A stretch of DNA of 64,000 bases from Ignavibacteria bacterium (GTDB taxonomy: Bacteria > Bacteroidota > Ignavibacteria > Kapaibacteriales > Kapaibacteriaceae): positions 62,001 to 126,000 of the forward strand of contig JACPPD010000004.1 of assembly GCA_016191145.1 (NCBI GenBank), written 5' to 3'. The translations under genes were made by a program, and so were the position numbers. Of the stretch, positions 1 to 9,193 are shown piece by piece (the stretch's first letter is position 1; each line of letters begins with the position of its first letter). The notes beneath the pieces are model-generated. The model saw nothing but the letters and a program-made list of their open reading frames with translations, did not search any database and had not been told where the DNA came from.

Positions 1-2
1 CA

Positions 3-815
3 CTGATCGACATCGGCAATTCGCTTCTCTTTCTTGCCGCAATCGAACGTTCTATGCGTTCTCCGGATTTTGCGTTCAATTACGGCTATGGCAAGTACGA
101 GAGTCTTGCCATCCTCGTTAGCGCCGTGCTTCTTACCATCCTAACCATCGTTACAATCATTGAGGCGGTGGCTTTGGTGCAGGAACCTCCACACGATACA
201 AACACTACCGTTCTGGTAATCTGGAGCGCTATTTCATTTCTGATATTGAGAAATACTTCTCATCGGCTTCAAAAAAACGCACTCCGGTTTCACCAGCCCA
301 TGCTTCATTACGATGCAGAGCTGTGGCGCATGGACTCCTGGGTTGAAATTGGAGTGGTAGGGGGCATCATCATCGGAGGACTATTTCGGTGGTTCGACTC
401 GTTTCAGGGAGCTGTTATTGCAGATACCATTACGTCCATTGCGCTTCTGCTTTTCGCGCTCAACGTCCCTATCCGACATGGTCGAGAAGCGTTCCGGCAA
501 CTTCTCGACCGCACACTGCCCGATAGCATGCAGTATGAAATCCTACGCATCATTGCCGATAAACACAATCGCATGTGTGAGTTTAAGAGTGTGCACACCA
601 GACAGTCTGGCCGCGATATCTTTATTGAAATTGATTTAGTGATGCCGTACGATTATAATCTGGAGACGCTGTATCTGCTCGAACGAGACATATTAAAAGA
701 ACTTAGCGATCAGTTTCCAACTGCGATACCGCGTGTGTATGTTACTCCATGCGACAAACGCTGCGAACTGCATGGGAAAACCACATGCCCCGTTAAGCTT
801 AGCGCGAACGTATAA
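3..815 (+). CDS. Cation diffusion facilitator (CDF) family transporter, 5' truncated
   Basis: The reading frame is open from base 3, so the N-terminus lies before the window. The visible part has four hydrophobic segments followed by a ~90-residue hydrophilic tail that matches the CDF cytoplasmic ferredoxin-like domain. The CDF hallmark FNYGYGKYESLA follows the second helix. In the helix that normally carries the (H/D)xxxD metal site the sequence reads ELWRMD, so the first ligand is replaced by Leu while the Asp stays; this may mean unusual metal selectivity. The C-terminus has a Cys-rich tail (CDKRCELHGKTTC) that could bind metal. CDF proteins export divalent metals by proton antiport. The gene overlaps the convergent OmpA-like gene by 17 bp. 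Family call is firm; the metal is unknown. Confidence 0.85.
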   Translation: MIDIGNSLLFLAAIERSMRSPDFAFNYGYGKYESLAILVSAVLLTILTIVTIIEAVALVQEPPHDTNTTVLVIWSAISFLILRNTSHRLQKNALRFHQPMLHYDAELWRMDSWVEIGVVGGIIIGGLFRWFDSFQGAVIADTITSIALLLFALNVPIRHGREAFRQLLDRTLPDSMQYEILRIIADKHNRMCEFKSVHTRQSGRDIFIEIDLVMPYDYNLETLYLLERDILKELSDQFPTAIPRVYVTPCDKRCELHGKTTCPVKLSANV

Positions 816-3000
816 CTTCTATCTGAACAGTTCTGCTTAAGAAACGCTCCTCCGGAGTTTTATAGGAATCAATCCCTGGAGGAAATTTGTCTGTTGCCAC
901 TTCAGAGCAATCAATGTTAACTTTTTTCCTGAGATATTTTTGAATGGTACTGCAAACGGATTGGGCACGCCGAGCCGAAAGTTTTCTGTTGAATTCCGCA
1001 TTACCCAGCATGTCGGCAAAGCCGCGCACAATCACTGTAGCACCAACAGGGACATGGTCGATAAAGTCTTTTATCTGATTTTCAGAAACCGGAGTAACTT
1101 CATCACTCGATACATCAAAGAGCGTTAAGGTGAGCCGCTCAATCTCCGTCTTCAAAGTATCCTTGCGTACGCTCAGTTCGGCTTCTGCAGACCCATGTGT
1201 TCCCTGCAATGCTTCCACAGTGAGTCTGATCTTCATCGGTACATCTTCGCGCATCAAATCCGCTGTAGCAGGCGTCAACTGTTGTGTAATTGATTGCGGC
1301 GCCCCCTGGCCTGTCTGACTAAACAGAATCTTTGCACCTGAAGATCCTTCGACCTTCCAGGATGTGAAGTATTTCTGTGTTGGCTCTGCGTCGTGTCCAC
1401 TCACTGCATGCGTTCCCGATGGATCGAGCACGATACTGGGAGGCGTAACAGACCGAGCCTCATTGAATCGCCGCTGTGCAACGGGTGCTAACAATTCCAG
1501 ATCGGCTGTTTCAATTTCAACTCTGCGGTTTTCGGAAAATCCATCCTCGCTGGGTTCGCGCGTCACCTTCGATGGGGCACAACTTCCGCTGCGTTCTGCC
1601 AGTTGAATTCTCGATGATTCAATTCCCCATACATTCACCAGATAGTTCTTTACTTCGTTTGCTCTCTTCTCGGCAAGACTGCAGTCTGCGCCTTCAGTAG
1701 TGGGATCGGAATTTCCAATTAAGCTGATGCTGCTTGCCGGACGCTCAAGCATTCGCTGCCCGATGATGTTTAGCACATCTCGGTGGACCGACGTTGTTCG
1801 AGGTTCAATGGCTTGAATATCAAATTCTTTAGCACTCTTAACCTGGTGATATCGGAACGAAATTGAGATAGACTGCGATTCAAAGAAAACTACAGGGAGT
1901 AATGGCAATGCTTCCGTAATGAATTGCGTGCTGATGTTCACTGTATAAACATCGGCTAACACACCGTCGGGATGCAAGGCGCGTGCAGAAAATTTTGCGA
2001 CTACTGTTGGCCTCAGCGGTCTCGACACCGTGTCCGTGCGATAGACGCGTTCTGTAATCATCACAGTATCGTTTGCAACAACGGTATCGAGCTCAACGCG
2101 TTCTATCCCTAGGCTTCTCTTATAGGCTCCATCCGGTGGCACATCAGCAAACACAGAATCAACGTACTCAACCTTTCTCTGAAAGATGGGAAGGGGCGGA
2201 TCAGGCGCATTCAGTGCAAAGCCAATGCCTACACCAACACGCAGTTGATCTGCCTTCCAGGCGACTCCTTCAACGATGTCCGTCAGCCCAATTGTGTATA
2301 GAACTTCAGGCGTGAGCATTACGGAATGATTTACAGTCATTGGAATATCGAAGCCAACACCACCTACCACACCAACAACAGTGCTAGACAATTGCTGCAT
2401 TTCGGCATTTGTTGTCTGGTTGCGCACACGCAAACCGTTTTCAAAGGTGCCGACACCAGGCACAATCAAATTTTCCTTCTGCGAATACGATGCCTGAGTC
2501 ATCGCCCCGGCAGATCCTCCCAACATGAGCCGGATAGGGTTTGCGATCCGAATATCTGCGAGGACTTCGGCGCCGATGAATACCATTTTTACGCCTAGTG
2601 AATATCGGACGGTACCGGGAGTTGAGTTGGTAACCAGGATGCCCTGATCGGTTGAGAAGTTTGCATTGTATGGAGCATACGTTAGTCGCAAAGTGGCTCT
2701 TAACACCTTCGAAAATTCATTCCGAATAAATCCCGATAGCGAAGCACCTATTGTTGTTGATGTAGTGTATGCCGGGCAGCATGTTGGTGCATAGGGGAGC
2801 GTAAAATCTCCGGTATGCATAGTCACCGCCGCGTCGGCAGCAAATCCAACGCTAAATAAATTTATTTGCTCGGGACTTTTGCCCTTCCACCATTGTGCAT
2901 GACATACGACTGGAGCCAGCAAAAGAAGTAAACAACACGAAACGGATTGAATGTGAAGCCGAAGGGTCCAGGTTTTTGTATGACTCATGTTCACACTCAT
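799..3000 (-). CDS. OmpA-family outer membrane protein with two OmpA-like C-terminal domains
   Basis: 733 residues. An N-terminal signal peptide (hydrophobic SVSCCLLLLLAPVVCHAQ) is followed by ~220 residues of alternating hydrophobic strands that look like an outer-membrane barrel. Two peptidoglycan-binding OmpA-like modules follow: one around residues 410-500 (GNSDPTTEG, LAEKRANEVKNYL, NRRVEIE) and one at the C-terminus (RGFADMLGNAEFNRKLSARR, SRTVQIEV). OmpA proteins tether outer membrane to cell wall; two modules in one chain are less usual. The start overlaps the end of the upstream WD40/T9SS gene by 4 bp, which suggests translational coupling and a shared operon. Confidence 0.85.
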   Translation of the reverse strand: MSVNMSHTKTWTLRLHIQSVSCCLLLLLAPVVCHAQWWKGKSPEQINLFSVGFAADAAVTMHTGDFTLPYAPTCCPAYTTSTTIGASLSGFIRNEFSKVLRATLRLTYAPYNANFSTDQGILVTNSTPGTVRYSLGVKMVFIGAEVLADIRIANPIRLMLGGSAGAMTQASYSQKENLIVPGVGTFENGLRVRNQTTNAEMQQLSSTVVGVVGGVGFDIPMTVNHSVMLTPEVLYTIGLTDIVEGVAWKADQLRVGVGIGFALNAPDPPLPIFQRKVEYVDSVFADVPPDGAYKRSLGIERVELDTVVANDTVMITERVYRTDTVSRPLRPTVVAKFSARALHPDGVLADVYTVNISTQFITEALPLLPVVFFESQSISISFRYHQVKSAKEFDIQAIEPRTTSVHRDVLNIIGQRMLERPASSISLIGNSDPTTEGADCSLAEKRANEVKNYLVNVWGIESSRIQLAERSGSCAPSKVTREPSEDGFSENRRVEIETADLELLAPVAQRRFNEARSVTPPSIVLDPSGTHAVSGHDAEPTQKYFTSWKVEGSSGAKILFSQTGQGAPQSITQQLTPATADLMREDVPMKIRLTVEALQGTHGSAEAELSVRKDTLKTEIERLTLTLFDVSSDEVTPVSENQIKDFIDHVPVGATVIVRGFADMLGNAEFNRKLSARRAQSVCSTIQKYLRKKVNIDCSEVATDKFPPGIDSYKTPEERFLSRTVQIEVIRSR

Positions 3001-5030
3001 CGTCTGTCCAGACCGATGATTTTCAAAACTGTCTGTGTAGGTGTGCGCACAACCAGCATGGCGTATGCACCTGTAAGCGTATGTGAAAGTGTGCGGACAA
3101 CAATCCGTTGCTGAATTTCACTGCTGCTCGCCTCATCGGTCCACAAAACATCGCCGTTAAGGGAAAACAACGTCAACATTGTTGTACCCGATTCGGCAAG
3201 TTCAATGGTAATCAGCGATGAATTGTCTGCAGGCTGTTCAATAATTTGAAGAATTGTACCAACAGGGTTATATAGGCGCGGTGTTCCCGAAGCCCTGCAG
3301 ATACCACGTACCAGGATAGAGTCACTTCGCGATGAAACCTGAACTCCGGGACCAGTTCCTATTTGCCTCACATTGAAAAATGAGAATGCAGAAATACTGT
3401 CCATGCCAAGCGTTGCGCGAAATCGGACATTGAATAAGGGCGAGTTGGTAAGCGGCAGAGGAATCGGTACAAGCGTGATTCGATTAATGCCGGACGTAGA
3501 GTTTTGAAATACGATGGGTATTGATGTGGAAAGCAGATGCAGCATGGTTGCATCGTATTCCATGGTGAAGACAACCGAATCAATGTCGGCAAGGTCCAGC
3601 GCCTGAGCCCCTTCCAGGCTGACATATATCGTTGTCTCTGTCCCAATATCGAGTGTGTCTCCAGTAGCAACAAATTGTGCAAAGGCAGGAGGAGGCTGAA
3701 CAATCGAAAACGATGCGCTTGTATCTGCCTGGAGGGTTACATTCAGAACTCGCCACACAATTGCCCGCGTGTCCTGCGATGTAGAAACGAATCTGGTTCC
3801 ATCGGGACTCCACCGCGCGGTAAGAACATCGCCAAAGTGAAGGTATCGGCGAAAAGACCCAGTTGCAATATCATGTACCATTGCCGAGTTGTCGTCCGAC
3901 CCGGAGAGTATTAATCGGTCATCAGGCGAGAATTCGACAATTCTCACAGTTGCAGTGTGCCCGCCAAATTGTTTAACTAACTGGCCCGACTGAACATCCC
4001 ACAGTGTTACGGTGCTATCGCTCATTGCAACTGCAACACGTGTTCCGTCGTGAGAGAAAGCAACTGCACGAACACCTTCCTTGGGATCGGAATTAACCCA
4101 CTTCTCTACTCCGGTAATGGCATCCCATAATCGCACGGTAGCATCGCCTCCGACAGTTGCAATCAGAGAACCATCCGGACTCCATGCGCCGTTCAGTACT
4201 CCCGATGTGTGCTTTGTAAAACTTAACGGCAGACCGCCAGAAACGGAATACACCTTGGCCTGATTTGCGCAGACTAGGACACGACTGCCATTCGGAGAAA
4301 ACGCAACATGCTCTATCACCGATGCCGGGTTGAGAGTACCAACAGCCACAGTGCTGGGTGGTCGGAACAGCCGTGCTCTATTGTCGTTCGCGTCGGTAAG
4401 GACAAGGTCAAATGTCGAGTTAAAATCGGCAAATTCAACAGCGTCTGGATGGTTGAGCGTCAACTCTACAGTATTCTGGCGTGTTTCATAAATGCGTACC
4501 ATGCCATCATCAGAGGCGGTGATGATTTTGGCAGAGTCTGGTCTCCATCTCACGGATGAGTATTCAGTAACTGGTGTGGGCAGCACAACAAGAGGAAGAG
4601 AGCCTCCAACATTTGCATCCCAAACGTGTGGCTCCGCAGCAACGCTTACAATGCGATCTCCCGAAGGAGACCAGTAGGCATCGTTTACAGATGTTTGATG
4701 CCCAGTATAAATAACGTTATCGTTCGACTGGGGTGGTCGCGACTGGATTACTCTAACACGGTAGGAACTCGAAACAGGAAGACCAGTGATTTTCCACTGA
4801 TACACTAAACCGGTAACGCTGTCGGCTATCAGCGACCACGTTCGACCATCGGTCGAATACTCGAGTCGAACGTTGATGGTATCCTCGACACCGCTCCACC
4901 GAATGTCTACAATGGAGTCGCGGTTTGTGTAAAAAATTTCTCCACCAACGGGCAGATCAATTGTCAGTTGCGCATGAGTCGCAACCGCTGCCAACAAAAA
5001 GAGAACGACGATTCCTCCCCTGCCGTTCAT
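2997..5030 (-). CDS. Secreted WD40 beta-propeller protein with cohesin-like domain and T9SS-type C-terminus
   Basis: 677 residues with a signal peptide (GIVVLFLLAAVATHA). Residues ~100-430 contain repeated blades of WD40 type (for example HTSGVLNGAWSPDGSLIATV and VRLWDAITG), enough for one propeller. A segment around residues 455-565 resembles cohesin/dockerin-partner folds (VYVSLEGAQALDLADIDSVVF). The last ~75 residues resemble a type A T9SS sorting domain (TMLTLFSLNGDVLWTDE, LTGAYAMLVV), although the usual PNP motif is weak (YNPVGTIL). It is likely exported and attached to the cell surface. It is the upstream partner of the OmpA-like gene (4-bp overlap). The ligand is unknown. Confidence 0.75.
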   Translation of the reverse strand: MNGRGGIVVLFLLAAVATHAQLTIDLPVGGEIFYTNRDSIVDIRWSGVEDTINVRLEYSTDGRTWSLIADSVTGLVYQWKITGLPVSSSYRVRVIQSRPPQSNDNVIYTGHQTSVNDAYWSPSGDRIVSVAAEPHVWDANVGGSLPLVVLPTPVTEYSSVRWRPDSAKIITASDDGMVRIYETRQNTVELTLNHPDAVEFADFNSTFDLVLTDANDNRARLFRPPSTVAVGTLNPASVIEHVAFSPNGSRVLVCANQAKVYSVSGGLPLSFTKHTSGVLNGAWSPDGSLIATVGGDATVRLWDAITGVEKWVNSDPKEGVRAVAFSHDGTRVAVAMSDSTVTLWDVQSGQLVKQFGGHTATVRIVEFSPDDRLILSGSDDNSAMVHDIATGSFRRYLHFGDVLTARWSPDGTRFVSTSQDTRAIVWRVLNVTLQADTSASFSIVQPPPAFAQFVATGDTLDIGTETTIYVSLEGAQALDLADIDSVVFTMEYDATMLHLLSTSIPIVFQNSTSGINRITLVPIPLPLTNSPLFNVRFRATLGMDSISAFSFFNVRQIGTGPGVQVSSRSDSILVRGICRASGTPRLYNPVGTILQIIEQPADNSSLITIELAESGTTMLTLFSLNGDVLWTDEASSSEIQQRIVVRTLSHTLTGAYAMLVVRTPTQTVLKIIGLDRR

Positions 5031-5044
5031 GCTTACCCCAGCTG

Positions 5045-6556
5045 TTAGAATGTGTCACCTTCTCGAAGATAGGGCGGTTCCGTCGGTTCTTCAAATGATG
5101 AATAGTTGTAGGCAAGATTTTGAAACGTAGCATTGTCCTTATTAAAGAACAATCGTACCTCGCCTGTGGGTCCGTTACGCTGTTTTCCGACAATGATTTC
5201 AGCTACATTTTCCGTTGATGTTTTGTCTTCAAATTCTGTTTGCTTGTAGTACTCGGGCCTATGAATGAACATTACCACATCGGCATCCTGTTCGATGGAT
5301 CCGGATTCGCGCAAGTCTGAGAGCATTGGACGCTTATCGGCGCGTTGTTCAAGACCTCTGTTAAGTTGTGAGAGAGCCAGTATCGGAATGTCGAGCTCTT
5401 TTGCAACGGCTTTCAATGTATGCGAAATCAAGGAGATTTCGCGTTCTCGGCTTTCGGCTTTCGGAGCATGCATGAGCTGCAAATAGTCGAGGATAACCAG
5501 ATCAACTTTGTGTTCCACCTTCATTCGCCTGACCTTAGCTCTGAATTCAACAGGTGTTAGTGCAGCAGAATCGTCGATATAGATTTTCGCAGACATCAGG
5601 CTATCTACTCGCTTAACAATTTCGTGCACTTCTTTTTGGTTAAGCCGTCCGCTACGAAGTTTTTGCAGATTGATTTGTGAGTCGGCGCTAATGAGACGGA
5701 GCACAAGTTGGTGTGCTGCCATTTCCAATGAAAAGATTCCGACTGCTTTACCATTTCTTGCAGCTTCGCGTGCAATCGTTAGCGCAAAAGCTGTTTTACC
5801 CATGGAAGGGCGCGCTGCGGCAATCAACAAATCCGAGCGTTGAAAGCCGCTCAGTAGTTCATCAAGTTTTGTGAATCCCGTAGCAACTCCAGTAACGCCG
5901 TTGTGCGAACCATCTGTTAACGAAAGAATCCTCTCAATTGCATCCTTGGTAAGTTTCTTCATGTCGGAATACGACCGACGTGTTCTTCGTTCAGCAACTT
6001 CAAAGATTTTTTGTTCGGCGCGGTCTACTTCGTCGAGTGCATCCGTAGTCTCATCAAAGCAATCTGCAATGATTGCTGTAGATACGGAGATAAGCTTACG
6101 TTTTAGATACCGTTCGAGAACGATGCGCGCGTGATGTTCGACGTTTGCCGCCGATACTGTACGAATACTGATTTCGGTTAGCGAATACATTCCGCCAACG
6201 CGTTCGAGCATACCGCTGCGCTGGAGCTCTGTTGAAAGCGTAACAAGGTCTATCGTTACGCCGCGTTCGAACATATCGAGCATTGCACGAAAAATGATTT
6301 CGTGCCTCTCATGGTAGAAACACTCTGCGTCGAGTATCTCCAGCACCTTGCTCACTGCATCTCGATCGATGAGCATAGCGCCCAATACTGCAACCTCGGC
6401 ATCAGTAGAGTGCGGAGGAATTTTCCCAACAGGATTTTCTAAAGGCAATACACGGGCATGACCCGACGTATCGCCTGGTGTAGCAAGACTCATCGATTCT
6501 TTAAAAGAAATAGTTTCGAGTGATTTCCAAACCTCGGCTCCCCTGCCAAGCCGCAT
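5045..6556 (-). CDS. dnaB: Replicative DNA helicase DnaB
   Basis: 503 residues. It has the N-terminal DnaB domain (PPHSTDAEVAVLGAMLID) and the RecA-like helicase domain with Walker A ARPSMGKTAFAL, Walker B VDLVILDYLQLM and the RESGSIEQDADVVMFIHRPEYY segment. DnaB is the hexameric 5'-3' helicase loaded at the replication fork. The longest frame gives 48 residues before PPHS; a second Met at residue 22 (position 6493) gives an N-terminus nearer the family norm, so the true start may be 6493. No Shine-Dalgarno is evident at either. The downstream WD40 gene begins 14 bp after the stop. No intein is present. Confidence 0.95.
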   Translation of the reverse strand: MRLGRGAEVWKSLETISFKESMSLATPGDTSGHARVLPLENPVGKIPPHSTDAEVAVLGAMLIDRDAVSKVLEILDAECFYHERHEIIFRAMLDMFERGVTIDLVTLSTELQRSGMLERVGGMYSLTEISIRTVSAANVEHHARIVLERYLKRKLISVSTAIIADCFDETTDALDEVDRAEQKIFEVAERRTRRSYSDMKKLTKDAIERILSLTDGSHNGVTGVATGFTKLDELLSGFQRSDLLIAAARPSMGKTAFALTIAREAARNGKAVGIFSLEMAAHQLVLRLISADSQINLQKLRSGRLNQKEVHEIVKRVDSLMSAKIYIDDSAALTPVEFRAKVRRMKVEHKVDLVILDYLQLMHAPKAESREREISLISHTLKAVAKELDIPILALSQLNRGLEQRADKRPMLSDLRESGSIEQDADVVMFIHRPEYYKQTEFEDKTSTENVAEIIVGKQRNGPTGEVRLFFNKDNATFQNLAYNYSSFEEPTEPPYLREGDTF

Positions 6557-6674
6557 TGGCTTTGGTCAGACGGCAACCTAATAAAACGTGACGCTACTTG
6601 CACGCATAATTATTCCAATTAATTGCACAGATATTTTTTGTTGTTCACATACTTGTTTTCGATTCACACAATTA

Positions 6675-7673
6675 CTATGGTATCACTATTTCGCGCTTCA
6701 GTTCAGCGCTGGCATACATGGCTTCTATCACCTTCATCCGTTCAATGGCTTCGCCTATCGTAGAAATCATCGGCACAATTCCACGAACGGAGTTAATGAA
6801 GTGTTTGAGTTCAGACTCATAAGATTTTCGATATATCGTAAGCTGAGATTTTAGCTGCTGTGCCTGCGTAGTTTGAAACGCAGAACCCATTCGTTTTACT
6901 AATCTAAATGGATTTATAAAGGCGCTTCCCTTCTTTCCAAACACGTTGCAGTAAAATAGATCCTCGGCGCGCATCAGAGACCAGCTTGTTTCAATGGTTG
7001 CAACGCTGCCATTCTCGAAAGAAAGCATGGCAACAACAACATCTTCAACACTTTTAGTTTCGTGATGGAAAGTGTTTGCCATCACGCTTCTTACCCGGCC
7101 GAAATCGAAAACATGGAGGATCATGTCGATAACTGCCACGCCAAGATCTATCAGCACTCCGCCGCCCGACTTGTCGGCGTTCGCCATCCACCGCGCATCG
7201 GATGTGCGCTGCTTTACCCATCCGGCCTTCACATAAAAGACGGGTCCAATTTCGCCACGGTCAATAGCATTTTTCATGTGCACTACATCGGGCCGAAACC
7301 GATGGTTCATGCCTATCATCACATTAACACCAGCTTCCGCGGCTGCAGAGCGTATCGCCACCGTCTCCAGCAATGTTCTTGCCGCCGGACGCTCTATAAA
7401 CACATGCTTGCCTGCCTGAACAGCAGCCAGCGCCACTTCGGCATGGGCATCTGTGCTTGTGGTAACAATAACAGCATCAACATTTGGCAGACTCAGCGCT
7501 TCTTCGAGCGATTTGGTGACGTGTTCAATGCCATGCTTATCGGCAATGATCCTTCCCTTGGCAACATGCCTGTCTACAATTGAACAGATCTTAACGCCTG
7601 TAAACGATGTTAGTATCGGGAGATGGATACTTTGTGCAATGTTCCCTGCACCAACCAGGACTAAGCCCGTCAT
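6675..7673 (-). CDS. Gfo/Idh/MocA family NAD(P)-dependent oxidoreductase
   Basis: The N-terminal Rossmann fold begins LVLVGAGNIAQSIHLPIL. The family EKP signature appears as a variant, FIERPAARTL, with Arg in place of the usual Lys. The C-terminal region matches the GFO/IDH/MocA substrate-binding domain (MIGMNHRFRPDVVHMKN, GGVLIDLGVAVIDMILHVF). I place the start at 7673, where GGTGG precedes the ATG at suitable spacing and the Rossmann fold begins at once; an in-frame ATG at 7697 is possible. Many members act on nucleotide sugars for surface polysaccharides, and the neighbouring GT9 gene is consistent with that, but the substrate cannot be read from sequence. Confidence 0.85.
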   Translation of the reverse strand: MTGLVLVGAGNIAQSIHLPILTSFTGVKICSIVDRHVAKGRIIADKHGIEHVTKSLEEALSLPNVDAVIVTTSTDAHAEVALAAVQAGKHVFIERPAARTLLETVAIRSAAAEAGVNVMIGMNHRFRPDVVHMKNAIDRGEIGPVFYVKAGWVKQRTSDARWMANADKSGGGVLIDLGVAVIDMILHVFDFGRVRSVMANTFHHETKSVEDVVVAMLSFENGSVATIETSWSLMRAEDLFYCNVFGKKGSAFINPFRLVKRMGSAFQTTQAQQLKSQLTIYRKSYESELKHFINSVRGIVPMISTIGEAIERMKVIEAMYASAELKREIVIP

Positions 7674-7746
7674 CTTCCACCAATTTAATATGTTCAATAA
7701 AAGCCGATTATTTACCTAAGCAAACTATGTGCCGCCGATAACACTT

Positions 7747-8781
7747 TCACACCGACTGAACTAACCGCTTCACTGCCGAGAACACCGTAGCCGGCGCGAT
7801 TGATTCCATGCACAGGAAATGTCCCTTCGGACACGTTGCTCTGCCAATATGCGAACATGGCCGGCACTGTACATCGTGCTCAACCACTGTGTAGCGCGTA
7901 CCGAACGGCGCAAAACCAAGCTCTTTTACGGTGCTTCCAAATATTGCCACGACGGGAATTTTTCGGGCTGCACCCAGGTGCATCACTCCCGAGTCATTCG
8001 TTACCAGCACATCGGATTCGTCGAGAGCACGCACTGTTTGCTCCAGTGTTGATGCTCCGTCTGCCCTGTCAACGCTCACGCCTGCAGCATCTTGGACTGC
8101 ATTGCAAATTGAAACGTCTGCCAAGCCCCCTACCAATGTAACGTGTGCACCTTCATCAACGAGCATTTTACACAGAGCTGCCGCTTTCGATACTGGCCAA
8201 CGTTTTGTTGCATGACGTGCTCCGGGTGCTAACGCAACTCGCATTGCTAAATCGTTGCTTGCAAATTTTATGTTAAGGGGCTTGTAGGTTCCGTTATTTT
8301 TTTCTTCCGGAAGCCACACTTCCGGGCCATCGGTGTCGAGCATCAATGGAAGGTTCGCAATAGCAGAACGGTATCGTTCCACAACATGCGTAATGGCAAC
8401 CGGCTTACGTTTGAAGTAAACGAGCGCAAGTTTTTCCAGGCGATGTTTAGGCGCCAGAACAACATGATCGCCAAGTCCGCGCCGAAAGAGTGATGAACGA
8501 AAATTGTGCTGCAAATCAACAATGAGGTCGTAACCGCTCCGAGGCAGGCTTTCCTTAACCGACAATTTCAATTCGTCTGCATGCCTATCCGAGGCTTCGG
8601 TGTTTTCGAGAGACCACAGCCGACGTATCCGTGGATTGTGTTCATAGACTCCCGCAAATGCCGCTGATACTGCAACGTCCAAGATTGAATTGGGATATGT
8701 TAATTGCAACTGACGGACTATCGGAGTTGAGAGAATCACGTCTCCCAACGATGATAATCGTATAACCAATATCGACTGCAT
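7747..8781 (-). CDS. Glycosyltransferase family 9 (heptosyltransferase-like)
   Basis: 344 residues. The N-terminus ILVIRLSSLGDVILSTPIVR is the classic GT9 opening, and the donor-binding motif VTNDSGVMHLGAARKIPVVA lies in the C-terminal half. The Cys-rich segment CRPCSHIGRATCPKGHFLCM near the end is typical of WaaF/WaaC relatives. These enzymes add heptose or related sugars to the LPS core at the inner face of the cytoplasmic membrane. The gene is divergent from the STAS gene with 52 bp between starts. Confidence 0.88.
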   Translation of the reverse strand: MQSILVIRLSSLGDVILSTPIVRQLQLTYPNSILDVAVSAAFAGVYEHNPRIRRLWSLENTEASDRHADELKLSVKESLPRSGYDLIVDLQHNFRSSLFRRGLGDHVVLAPKHRLEKLALVYFKRKPVAITHVVERYRSAIANLPLMLDTDGPEVWLPEEKNNGTYKPLNIKFASNDLAMRVALAPGARHATKRWPVSKAAALCKMLVDEGAHVTLVGGLADVSICNAVQDAAGVSVDRADGASTLEQTVRALDESDVLVTNDSGVMHLGAARKIPVVAIFGSTVKELGFAPFGTRYTVVEHDVQCRPCSHIGRATCPKGHFLCMESIAPATVFSAVKRLVQSV

Positions 8782-8833
8782 CGTGCGAATTTGCGATCTT
8801 TGACGCCGAAACCGAATTCACCGGAAGATTAGT

Positions 8834-9175
8834 ATGCGTTTTTCTGTCGAACAAGACGATGAACTTGTTGTCCTCTCGCTTCGAGAGCCAGTCCTTGATT
8901 CCACCAACGCACCCGAAGTAAAGAGCGAGCTTCTTATCCTATGTCAGGAGAATGTACGCGCCTTAATCATCGACTTAACGATGGTTCACATGTGCGATTC
9001 CCAGGGTCTGAGTGCCTTGTTGCTGGCAAGTCGGCAGATGAAGGACCTCGAAGGGTTTGTAGTCCTCGTTGGTGTACAGGAGAATGTGAGAAATCTCTTC
9101 AAAATCTCTCAGATCGAGTATCTGTTTGAATTTAAGCCATCAGTGAATGACGCAATCACCTGGCTTCAGACGTAA
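8834..9175 (+). CDS. STAS-domain anti-sigma factor antagonist
   Basis: 113 residues forming one STAS domain. The phosphorylatable Ser sits in MCDSQGLSALLLASRQ, matching the DSxGL motif of SpoIIAA/RsbV proteins. Such proteins bind an RsbW/SpoIIAB-like kinase when unphosphorylated and so free a sigma factor or another target. A candidate kinase partner is encoded about 46 kb away at 54682-55086; the pairing is inference. The sequence GATCTTTG upstream resembles the -7 box seen elsewhere in the window with one mismatch. Confidence 0.85.
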   Translation: MRFSVEQDDELVVLSLREPVLDSTNAPEVKSELLILCQENVRALIIDLTMVHMCDSQGLSALLLASRQMKDLEGFVVLVGVQENVRNLFKISQIEYLFEFKPSVNDAITWLQT

Positions 9176-9193
9176 CGCAGCAGCATCCCGCCA

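Noticed and set aside
7062-7583. 173-codon plus-strand open frame
   Set aside because: It is antisense to the Gfo/Idh gene and its codons mirror the conserved residues of that protein.
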